Below are positions 57,733-64,000 of a stretch of DNA of 64,000 nt, piece by piece. The stretch spans positions 3,348,001 to 3,412,000 of the forward strand of contig NZ_CP139559.1 in the NCBI RefSeq assembly GCF_034263275.1, written 5' to 3'. Position 1 is the first letter of the stretch. Every line of letters begins with the position of its first letter. Source of the DNA: Mucilaginibacter sp. cycad4 (GTDB lineage: Bacteria > Bacteroidota > Bacteroidia > Sphingobacteriales > Sphingobacteriaceae). The position numbers were made by a program, and so were the translations under genes. The notes beneath the pieces are model-generated. The model did no database searches. It was not told the DNA's origin and worked only from the letters and a program-made list of their open reading frames with translations.

Positions 57733-57853
57733 GAACCTTGATTCGTAGGATTAAAGGATTACTTGAGTAGAACTCTAAAGTAACAATCAACCTTCTGACT
57801 TTACAAGTCGTTAAAGCATCACGTCTATCTTTTAATCCTACGAATCAAGGTTC
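57733..57853. repeat. Inverted repeat, 23-bp perfect arms, 121 bp
   Basis: GAACCTTGATTCGTAGGATT then AAA (57733-57755) and its exact complement (57831-57853). It fills the space between the tRNA promoter and the TROVE operator. MITE-like; it may insulate the two promoters or act as a structured leader, but neither promoter transcribes through it. Confidence 0.85.
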
Positions 57854-57877
57854 AGAAAAAAAATAAAAATAATTTCT

Positions 57878-57916
57878 ACTGCGCAAATACACTGCGCAGT
57901 GGCCTTCAACCTTTGT
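57878..57916 (+). promoter_or_regulatory. TROVE gene promoter with the shared operator
   Basis: Operator 57878-57900: ACTGCGCA, spacer AATACAC, TGCGCAGT, a perfect 8-bp palindrome, also readable as two ACTGCGCA direct repeats 13 bp apart. The -7 element AACCTTTG ends at 57915, again 15 nt beyond the operator, followed by TATCA. Same as at 43982-44020. Confidence 0.82.
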
Positions 57917-57946
57917 ATCAACAAAACGAAATAAAGGAGGTTCAAA

Positions 57947-59518
57947 ATGAAATTCAACCTGTTAAGCAAAGTAAAAACCAAAACGACAAATCATGAAGGT
58001 GCAAAAGCCTTTACCATGACTGCCGAAATGGAATTGTACACCACGGTAGTTACCTGGAGCTTAAACGATACCTTTTATGAAAAAGACCAGGCACGTATGG
58101 AGCGCCTGCGCAACTTGATAGCTAAATGCAACCCGGTATTTGTTGGTAAACTGGCAGTTTATGCCCGTACCAAAATGTATCTGCGTTCGGTACCGCTGGT
58201 GCTGGTTACCGAATTGGCTAAGCTGCACTCGGGCAACGATCTGGTTGCCCGGGTTACCGACGGGGTTATCGGTCGCGCCGATGAGATCACCGAGTTATTG
58301 GCCTGTTATGAAACATTAAATGAGCGTAAGGGCACTAAAAAGCTCAACCGCTTATCAAAGCAAATGCAAAAAGGTTTATCACAGGCGTTTAACCGCTTTG
58401 ATGAATACCAGTTTGCTAAATATAACCGCGACGGCGCTATAAAAATGCGCGACGCCTTGTTCCTGGTGCACCCACGTGCTAAGGATGATCTACAGCAGCT
58501 GATCTTTAACAAGATAGCGACAAACGAACTGCAAACACCTTACACCTGGGAAACAGAGCTCTCGGCTCTCGGTCAGCTGAATTTTGACAGTGCCGAAGCA
58601 AAAGCAATAGCGTTCCGTGCCAAGTGGGAAGAACTGATAGACAGCGGTAAAATAGGTTATATGGCCCTGCTGCGGAACCTGCGCAATATACAGGATGCTG
58701 GCGTAAGCTATGCACATTTTAAAAAAGTATGCGCAACATTAGCCGATGGTGAACAGGTGGCTAAAGCCAAACAGTTCCCATTCCGTTATCTGGCGGCTTA
58801 CCGCGAGTTGATAACGCCGGCTTCCGCAGTGCAAAACATTGCAAGGGCAGCTAAAGCAGTCATAACCGGCAACAAAGGCTATACCGGCGAACTGCTGGAC
58901 GCTTTGGAAAAAGCAGTACAGGCGAGTGCTGCCAACATCAGGGGTTTTGATGAAAACACCCGTATGCTGCTGGCCTGCGATGTGTCTGGCTCAATGCAGA
59001 AACCGGTATCGGCAAAATCGAAAATACTGTTGTACGATATAGGTTTGATGCTGGCGATGTTGCTGCAATCCCGTTGTAAAAATGTGGAAGTAGGGATGTT
59101 TGGCGACCGCTGGAAAACCATTACTGTACCACGTAGCAATATTTTAGGCAACGTGCAGGAGTTTTACCGCCGTGAAGGTGAAGTAGGTTATTCCACCAAC
59201 GGTTACCTGGTTATCCATGACCTGAGCACCCGTCGCGTAGCCATGGACAAGGTAATGTTATTTACCGATTGCCAGTTATGGAACAGTAATGGCGGCGGCA
59301 ACCACATCCAGGAGCAATGGGTTTATTACAAACAACACATTGCGCCAAAGGCAAAACTGTACCTGTTTGACCTGGCGGGTTACGGCCAGGCGCCATTGCA
59401 GCTGTTACAAAACGACGTGTATTTAATAGCAGGCTGGAGCGATAAAGTTTTCGATGTGTTAGCGGCAATTGAAAGCGGAAGCTCGGCGCTGAACATTATT
59501 AACAATATAGATTTATAA
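57947..59518 (+). CDS. rsr: TROVE-domain RNA-binding protein (bacterial Ro60/Rsr)
   Basis: 523 residues. TROVE HEAT-repeat ring at about 15-330 (MELYTTVVTWSLNDTFYEKDQARMERLRNLIAKCNPVFVGKLAVYARTKMYLRSVPLVLV). A C-terminal vWA domain has MIDAS motif CDVSGSM near 347, YSTNG and FTDCQLW. Ro60 rings bind Y RNAs on their outer face and misfolded or broken RNA ends in the cavity, and in bacteria assist RNA decay by PNPase. The gene has an AAAGGAGG ribosome-binding site 6 nt before ATG, unusual here. It is followed by six Y-like RNAs and shares its operator with rtcB. Confidence 0.95.
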   Translation: MKFNLLSKVKTKTTNHEGAKAFTMTAEMELYTTVVTWSLNDTFYEKDQARMERLRNLIAKCNPVFVGKLAVYARTKMYLRSVPLVLVTELAKLHSGNDLVARVTDGVIGRADEITELLACYETLNERKGTKKLNRLSKQMQKGLSQAFNRFDEYQFAKYNRDGAIKMRDALFLVHPRAKDDLQQLIFNKIATNELQTPYTWETELSALGQLNFDSAEAKAIAFRAKWEELIDSGKIGYMALLRNLRNIQDAGVSYAHFKKVCATLADGEQVAKAKQFPFRYLAAYRELITPASAVQNIARAAKAVITGNKGYTGELLDALEKAVQASAANIRGFDENTRMLLACDVSGSMQKPVSAKSKILLYDIGLMLAMLLQSRCKNVEVGMFGDRWKTITVPRSNILGNVQEFYRREGEVGYSTNGYLVIHDLSTRRVAMDKVMLFTDCQLWNSNGGGNHIQEQWVYYKQHIAPKAKLYLFDLAGYGQAPLQLLQNDVYLIAGWSDKVFDVLAAIESGSSALNIINNIDL

Positions 59519-59523
59519 CAACG

Positions 59524-59547
59524 TGCGGGGAGGCTAACATCCCCGCA
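59524..59547 (+). terminator. Hairpin after the TROVE gene
   Basis: TGCGGGGA (59524-59531) pairs with TCCCCGCA (59540-59547), then TTT. The short T run may allow read-through into the RNA array. Confidence 0.7.
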
Positions 59548-59556
59548 TTTAAAAAA

Positions 59557-59680
59557 TAAAGATGCCGTAGGCAAGAGTTACTTCGCAACCAATAATGGGG
59601 AGGGCATTGTGGTGAAAACCATGATGGAGGTTCGAGTCCTCGCTTGCAGCCCCCAGCTCTCTTGCCGCCTTTGCTCTTTA
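59557..59680 (+). ncRNA. Y-like RNA 1, with T-arm-like module
   Basis: Outer stem TAAAGA/TCTTTA, then TGCCGTA, stem GGCAAGAG/CTCTTGCC, then TTACTTCGC. The interior holds T-arm GAGG-TTCGAGT-CCTC and a TGGT-GAAA-ACCA hairpin, closed by TGGGG/CCCCCA. All six units of the array share the two motifs at the same relative positions. Confidence 0.8.
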
Positions 59681-59681
59681 T

Positions 59682-59818
59682 AAAAGAAGGTGTCGTTTAT
59701 AAGTGTTACTTCGAAATTCCAAAACTGAGACGTCGGTTCGAGTCCGGCCCCGAAAGGGTAGTTAAGATGGTTAAAACGCAGAGTAAGCAAGCACTTATAG
59801 CTTTTTACCCTTCTTTTA
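59682..59818 (+). ncRNA. Y-like RNA 2, with permuted tRNA-like module
   Basis: Outer stem AAAAGAAGG/CCTTCTTTT; motif TGTCGTT; stem TATAAGTG/CACTTATA; TTACTTCG. Interior: T-arm GTCGG-TTCGAGT-CCGGC, then CCC-GAAA-GGG in place of the acceptor end, then a D-arm-like TAGTTAAGATGGTTAAAACG. The T-arm precedes the D-arm. Confidence 0.82.
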
Positions 59819-59830
59819 AAATATTAAAAA

Positions 59831-59973
59831 TAAAATAAGGTGCCGTAAACAAGTACTACTTCGATTTGGGACGTTAGGGTCGCCGGTTCGAACCCGGCCC
59901 GCTGGTAACCGCGGTAGCTCAGTTGGTTAGAGCATAATGCAGAAGATTTGTTGACCATTGCCCTTATTTTTTT
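59831..59973 (+). ncRNA. Y-like RNA 3, clearest tRNA mimic
   Basis: Outer stem AAATAAGG/CCTTATTT; TGCCGTA; stem AACAAGT/ATTTGTT; CTACTTCG. Interior: T-arm GCCGG-TTCGAAC-CCGGC, mini-acceptor CCGC/GCGG, then a textbook D-arm TAGCTCAGTTGGTTAGAGCA. The order T-arm, acceptor loop, D-arm is a tRNA cut open at the anticodon. Ends in T7. Confidence 0.88.
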
Positions 59974-59975
59974 AA

Positions 59976-60139
59976 ATGAACAACAGGTAAAGTGCCGTAA
60001 ACAAGTATTACTTCGCTTTTTAACCCCAGGGTCGCCGGTAAAAATCCGGCCTTTAGTCATAAGTTAAGGTAGCTCGGACAGTTTAGAGCATGGGACGACT
60101 GAACCACTTGTTAGCTGTTGCCTTTAGCCTGTTGTTCAT
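59976..60139 (+). ncRNA. Y-like RNA 4, tRNA-like with altered T-loop
   Basis: Long outer stem ATGAACAACAGG-TAAAG with CTTTA-G-CCTGTTGTTCAT; TGCCGTA; stem AACAAGT/ACTTGTT; TTACTTCGC. Interior: GCCGG-TAAAAAT-CCGGC (T-loop lost the TTC), CCTT/AAGG mini-acceptor, D-arm TAGCTCGGACAGTTTAGAGCA. Confidence 0.85.
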
Positions 60140-60165
60140 AAATTTCTTTTACCTAAACCTGTTGC

Positions 60166-60248
60166 AATCAGGAATAAGATGCCGTAGGTAAGCGTTACTT
60201 CGCCTGTCAAGCAAATCGCTGCTGTTTATTGCTCTTTATTTCCTGATT
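60166..60248 (+). ncRNA. Y-like RNA 5, compact, no tRNA-like module
   Basis: Outer stem AATCAGGAATAAGA with TCTTTATTTCCTGATT (two bulges); TGCCGTA; stem AGCG/CGCT; TTACTTCGC; a short loop only. Followed by TTTT. It resembles the minimal Y RNA form. Confidence 0.8.
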
Positions 60249-60281
60249 TTTAACTACAATACTTTTCTCTTCGGGATAAGT

Positions 60282-60394
60282 AATGAAAGATGCCGTAAGC
60301 GGGTGTTACTTCGCTGGTTGAAAGACATGTAGCAATACATGAATGCCGGTTCGAATCCGGAATACACCTGCTGTTAGTAGCTCTTTCATTTTTT
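60282..60394 (+). ncRNA. Y-like RNA 6, with T-arm module
   Basis: Outer stem AATGAAAGA/TCTTTCATT; TGCCGTA; stem GCGGGTGT/ACACCTGC; TTACTTCGC. Interior: GACATGTAGCAATACATG hairpin and T-arm GCCGG-TTCGAAT-CCGG. Followed by a T run. Confidence 0.82.
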
Positions 60395-60488
60395 CAATCT
60401 TTTAAAATCACAATCGAAACGATACAACCGGGTCACCTTCCTGCACTTCCGGTATTAATTAAGGTAACCGAACCTAAAAACCTTAATT

Positions 60489-61172
60489 ATGATCATCTTC
60501 AAAAAAATTGCAAAAGTAATTTTAAGGCTCGTGCTGGGATTTGTGGCATTTGTAGCGCTCTACCTATTTTCGGCTGTTATATTGTCAGTATGGAGTGTTA
60601 AGAAAGAGCCCGTTATCTCAAATGATTTAGCCATCTATATATTAACCAATGGAGATCATACTGATATTGTTGTCCCGGTAAAAAATGCCATTACCGATTG
60701 GAGCAAGGAGATCAGTTATCAAAACACTGTAGCGAAAGATACTACAAATCAATACTTAGCCATAGGCTGGGGTGATAAAGGATTCTATCTCGGTACGCCC
60801 ACCTGGGCTGACTTAAAATTTAGCACTGCTTTCAAAGCGACATTTGCATTAAGTACCTCCGCTATTCATGCCACCTACTATCCAACCATGCCCGAAAGTA
60901 ACGACTGTAAAAAAATAATGATCAGCAATGACCAGTATAAGCGTTTGGTTGCATTTGTAGATAGTAGCTTTAAAAGAGATGCCGCAGGTAAAGTCATCAA
61001 TATAAAAACAAACGCTAATTATGATCAAAACGATGCCTTTTACGAAGCCAGGGGCAAATACAATTTGTTTTACACCTGCAACACATGGGCCAATAATGCC
61101 TTAAAAACAAGCGGACAAACCGCCTGTGTATGGACGCCTTTTGACAGGGGAATTTTTTATCATTACAGGTAA
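60489..61172 (+). CDS. TIGR02117/DUF2459-family protein
   Basis: 227 residues. An N-terminal TM anchor (VILRLVLGFVAFVALYLFSAVIL) then IYILTNGDHTDIVVPVKN, YLAIGWGDKGFYLGTPTWADL and YNLFYTCNTWANNALKTSG, the family landmarks. The conserved His, Glu/Asp and Cys suggest a NlpC-like hydrolase fold, unproven. Role unknown. Not obviously linked to the RNA array upstream. Confidence 0.9.
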   Translation: MIIFKKIAKVILRLVLGFVAFVALYLFSAVILSVWSVKKEPVISNDLAIYILTNGDHTDIVVPVKNAITDWSKEISYQNTVAKDTTNQYLAIGWGDKGFYLGTPTWADLKFSTAFKATFALSTSAIHATYYPTMPESNDCKKIMISNDQYKRLVAFVDSSFKRDAAGKVINIKTNANYDQNDAFYEARGKYNLFYTCNTWANNALKTSGQTACVWTPFDRGIFYHYR

Positions 61173-61210
61173 ATCAAATGGAGATAGCATGCAATTTTTA
61201 TATTTGAAAT

Positions 61211-61245
61211 AAAAAAGGGCCTTCCAATGCGGAAAGCCCTTTTTT
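61211..61245. terminator. Bidirectional terminator between TIGR02117 and GH92
   Basis: AAAAAAGGGC-CTTCC and GGAA-AGCCCTTTTTT pair around AATGC. Confidence 0.88.
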
Positions 61246-61289
61246 AACTCCGAAATCGGAAACCCGAAATCCGAAATCAAAACCAATCT

Positions 61290-63599
61290 CTATTTGTGCT
61301 TCGCACTCATGTAAAAAGTGATCTCGCCGCCATTCATGATCTCATCGTGACTAATGAACAACTTATCAAGCGGCTTACCATTTAATACCATCTTTTGTAC
61401 GTAAACATTTTTAGCGCTTTGATTTTTTACATTGATGGTAAACTTCTTACCATTATCCAGATTGATCACTGCATGATCAACAGCCGGACTACCGGTTGAG
61501 TATTGGTCAGAGCCAGGCGCTACCGGGTAAAAACCAAGCGATGTAAAAATATACCATGCGCTCATCTGCCCGGTGTCATCATTACCGCCCAAACCGTCAG
61601 GGGTTGGCTTGTACATCATTGGCAAAATCATGCGTACGCGCTCCTGTGTTTTCCATGGTTTATTTGTCCAGTTGTACAGGTAAGCTACGTGGTGCGATGG
61701 CTCATTGCCGTGCACATAGTTGCCGATGATACCGTCGCGGGTAATATCTTCTGTTTCAGCAAAGTATTTATCGGGCAGGTTCATGGTGAACAATGAATCC
61801 AGGTAGCGTACAAAACGTTTGTCGCCGCCCATGAGTTTAATCAAACCTTCAGGGTCCTGGGGGGCAAATAAGGTATAATTCCAGCTATTGCCTTCAATAA
61901 AGCCTTCGTTAATGGTGCTTAACGGGTCAAACTTAGCCCGGAAGCTACCGCTAATTAGTTTAGGGCGCATGAAACCAACCGAAGGATCATAAACATTTTT
62001 ATAGTTTTCAGAACGTTTGATGAATTCTTCGTAAATATCATTCCTGTTTAATTTTTTAGCCAGTTGCGCTATAGCCCAGTCGTCAAAAGCATATTCAAGC
62101 GTTGAAGATACCGACACTCCGCTTTTTTCATCAGGAATATATCCTTTGTCCATATACTCGCCAATGCCTTCATAATCGCGATGGCGGGCTGTAGCAACAC
62201 AGGCATCAAGCGCTTTATTAGCATCAAAATTAACGTTACCTTTTATTACGGCATCAGCAATTACGGCAACGCTGTGGTAACCGCTCATACACCAGTTTTC
62301 GTTACCGGAGTTTGACCATACCGGCAGCATATGCTCCGGGCTTTGATCAAAATGGGCTAACATCGACCGGATCATATCTGTATTACGTTTTGGCTCGATG
62401 ATATTGAAGAGCGGATGTAATGCCCGGTAAGTATCCCAAAGTGAAAAGGTAGTGTAATTGGTAAACCCGTCCGCCTTGTGCGCATTTTGGTCGAGCCCCT
62501 TGTACTGGCCATCGGCATCCATGTACAACGTAGGGTTTATCATGGTATGGTACATCGAAGTATAGAAATTCTGCATGGTTTCCTTACTTCCGGCTATCTC
62601 AATTTTATGCAGTTCGTTTTCCCAAAGCTGCTGGCCATCGTTCTTCACCTTGTCAAAATCCCAGCCCGGTGCTTCAGCGCGCATATTGTTCAATGCGCCG
62701 TCCATACTTACCGGAGATATGGCAAACTTAATTTTGATCTTCTCCCCTTCTTCAGTTTTAAAGTCGAAGTAACTGCGGATCTGCCTGCCTGCAATTTCAG
62801 GAAAGTTTTTGGTTTGATTGAATTTTCCCCAGAAACCGCCGTACACCTCGCGCTTGTCGTATTTTTTATACCCATGCTGATAGAATGGTTTTGAAAATGA
62901 CATAGCGAAGTATAAAGTACGTGTGCGGGCCCAGCCATTGGTTTGACGGTAGCCTACAACCGTTGAATCGTTAACTACCTTAAGGTAAGTCCATACATTT
63001 TTGTCGGGATAATTATAGATCCCGGCCATCAGGTCGAGTATAATGTGCGACTGATCCGACTTGGGGAAAGTATACTGATGAAAACCAACCCTTGCCGTGG
63101 TGGTTAGCTCGGCAGTAATGTTACTGGCATCAAGCTTTACCTTGTAATAGTTGGCCCCGCTAACCTCGTTTTGGTGCGAAAATGCCGAACGATAGCCGCT
63201 GCCTGGTTTATCGGCCACACCTGGATTGAGTTTCAAAGCCCCAACAGTTGGCATAATTAAAAAATCGCCCAGGTCTGAGTGGCCGGTACCACTGAAATGC
63301 GTGTGGCTAAAGCCTACTATCGTTTTATCGTCATACTGATATCCTGCGCAGTATTTATATACATCCGGATTGTAATGACCGTCCTTTTCATAACTGGCGG
63401 TATCAGTTTCAGGGCTTAATTGCACCATGCCAAATGGCACCGTTGCTCCCGGATAAGTATGCCCCATACGTTGCGTACCTATAATAGGGTTAACATAATC
63501 AACCAGCTTTTCTGTTTTGTTTTGAGCCTGGCTATAAACGGCCGTACCTATTAATAATGCTGTAAGTAATCTTCTCATTGTAATCTTAAGTATATTCAT
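61290..63599 (-). CDS. GH92 alpha-mannosidase, secreted
   Basis: 769 residues from the ATG at 63599, preceded by AGAGGG; 63578 is an alternative, and both give a signal peptide ending near YSQAQ. GH92 signatures: VNPIIGTQRMGHTYPGATVPFG, TIVGFSHTHFSGTGHSD, WDTYRALHPLFNIIEP, and GNDDTGQMSAWYIFTSLGFYPVAPG with the catalytic acid region. GH92 enzymes are calcium-dependent exo-acting alpha-mannosidases (mostly alpha-1,2) and complement the GH76 endo-mannanase in this window. Confidence 0.95.
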   Translation of the reverse strand: MNILKITMRRLLTALLIGTAVYSQAQNKTEKLVDYVNPIIGTQRMGHTYPGATVPFGMVQLSPETDTASYEKDGHYNPDVYKYCAGYQYDDKTIVGFSHTHFSGTGHSDLGDFLIMPTVGALKLNPGVADKPGSGYRSAFSHQNEVSGANYYKVKLDASNITAELTTTARVGFHQYTFPKSDQSHIILDLMAGIYNYPDKNVWTYLKVVNDSTVVGYRQTNGWARTRTLYFAMSFSKPFYQHGYKKYDKREVYGGFWGKFNQTKNFPEIAGRQIRSYFDFKTEEGEKIKIKFAISPVSMDGALNNMRAEAPGWDFDKVKNDGQQLWENELHKIEIAGSKETMQNFYTSMYHTMINPTLYMDADGQYKGLDQNAHKADGFTNYTTFSLWDTYRALHPLFNIIEPKRNTDMIRSMLAHFDQSPEHMLPVWSNSGNENWCMSGYHSVAVIADAVIKGNVNFDANKALDACVATARHRDYEGIGEYMDKGYIPDEKSGVSVSSTLEYAFDDWAIAQLAKKLNRNDIYEEFIKRSENYKNVYDPSVGFMRPKLISGSFRAKFDPLSTINEGFIEGNSWNYTLFAPQDPEGLIKLMGGDKRFVRYLDSLFTMNLPDKYFAETEDITRDGIIGNYVHGNEPSHHVAYLYNWTNKPWKTQERVRMILPMMYKPTPDGLGGNDDTGQMSAWYIFTSLGFYPVAPGSDQYSTGSPAVDHAVINLDNGKKFTINVKNQSAKNVYVQKMVLNGKPLDKLFISHDEIMNGGEITFYMSAKHK

Positions 63600-63742
63600 T
63601 ATTCCCTCTCGTGTATGAGGAAATTCTGCGTCGCTGTCACTGGCCGTAGCGCCTTTGCAACATAGCAACTAATTTATATAAAGCAGCCCGCTAAATATGG
63701 GAGCACGTGGTATTTGTTACAGATACCTGTAAATAAACCGGC

Positions 63743-64000
63743 TTAAACAGCAGAATTTGAAGCGTAAGCAGCCCACAATTCGTCAACTGTTTTACCTGTA
63801 AGGTTTTTCCAGCTATCGTTGGTGAAAGTATGCTCACGCAATTGCTTATCAAGTATTTTCACAAGACCGGGCTTTGCGTTTTTTTCGGCCCATACCAAAA
63901 AGCGGGCAGTTACACGATATGCATTATCATAGTTTTGGGTCGATTTAAATGCGGGTAATGCCCATTTGGCACCGGCGTTATCAACGCCAAATTTAAAGCG
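63743..64000 (-). CDS. Basic secretory protein family, partial
   Basis: The C-terminal 85 residues of a minus-strand gene that starts beyond the right edge (AYRVTARFLVWAEKN, then LVKILDKQLREHTFTNDSWKNLTGKTVDELWAAY). The pattern fits plant-type basic secretory proteins (PBSP/DUF4157-like metallopeptidase fold). The HExxH part would lie outside. Just upstream of the GH92 gene in the same direction, probably co-transcribed. Confidence 0.85.
   Translation of the reverse strand, partial: RFKFGVDNAGAKWALPAFKSTQNYDNAYRVTARFLVWAEKNAKPGLVKILDKQLREHTFTNDSWKNLTGKTVDELWAAYASNSAV

Noticed and set aside
59868..59940. A normal tRNA gene at unit 3
   Set aside because: The T-arm precedes the D-arm and there is no anticodon arm between them; it is a permuted module, not a tRNA.
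59578..60060. Open frames on both strands inside the RNA array
   Set aside because: They cross the shared RNA motifs and T-arms, have no family character and are explained by the structured RNAs.
59557..60394. Reading the RNA array on the minus strand, where GCGAAGTAA looks like a Y-RNA CGAAG motif
   Set aside because: The D-arms (TAGCTCAGTTGGTTAGAGCA) and the T runs after the outer stems are on the plus strand, the same direction as the TROVE gene.

Overview
The window looks like a chromosome segment of a Bacteroidetes bacterium of the Sphingobacteriaceae, most like Mucilaginibacter or Pedobacter. The support is a GldC homologue, a CarboxypepD_reg-type surface protein, GH16/GH76/GH92 polysaccharide enzymes, TAnnTTTG-type promoters, few Shine-Dalgarno sequences, and gene-sparse spacers full of palindromic repeats. 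This placement rests on family recognition only; no database search was run.

Layout. 0-3 kb: the end of a surface protein gene, then an intact IS3-family element (orfA/orfB with a slippery -1 frameshift site) inserted into a palindromic repeat; an uninterrupted copy of that repeat lies just downstream. 3-14.6 kb: serine hydrolase, CcmB, Ogt, then a four-gene minus-strand signalling operon (CHASE3-GAF hybrid kinase, CheR, CheB, REC-PAS-kinase-REC), GldC and a DEAD-box helicase. 14.8-24.7 kb: S41 protease, an NmrA/HxlR divergent pair, dihydroorotase, GyrI/SRPBCC/EVE genes beside a YafY-type WYL regulator, asparaginase and CutC. 24.8-41.8 kb: a large metalloprotease-like barrel protein, metallophosphoesterase, GH16, an ECF sigma factor, Lrp, EamA, an ABC ATPase, a YdjC deacetylase and an M28 peptidase, with several small proteins. 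42-48.4 kb: WYL regulator, RtcB RNA ligase, a HEPN-like gene, a membrane protein and an AAA ATPase. 48.4-57.2 kb: ordinary metabolic and small genes. 57.2-60.4 kb: an RNA-centred locus. 60.5-64 kb: TIGR02117 protein, GH92 mannosidase and a basic secretory protein running off the edge.

The most striking content is an apparent RNA-damage response. A TROVE/Ro60 (Rsr-like) gene at 57.9 kb is followed by six tandem structured RNAs (59557-60394). They share the 5-prime motifs TGCCGTA and TACTTCG and have covarying stems. Several carry T-arm and D-arm modules in permuted order, as in bacterial Y RNAs. The TROVE gene and the RtcB gene 14 kb away carry the same near-palindromic operator (arms ACTRCGCA and TGCGCAGT) exactly 15 nt upstream of the last base of a TTTG -7 element. 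A WYL regulator is encoded next to rtcB.

Divergent from TROVE is a minus-strand operon of three tRNA genes: Pro-UGG, Ile-UAU and Cys-GCA. It is preceded by a 19-codon leader peptide whose core (I-C-I-Q-C-P-S-P-I) is built largely from Ile, Cys and Pro codons. A strong intrinsic terminator follows the leader, and a 12-bp alternative antiterminator pairing is possible whose left arm overlaps the last leader codons. This has the architecture of trp-type attenuation, but the output is the very tRNAs whose shortage would stall the leader. I do not know of a described system of this kind.
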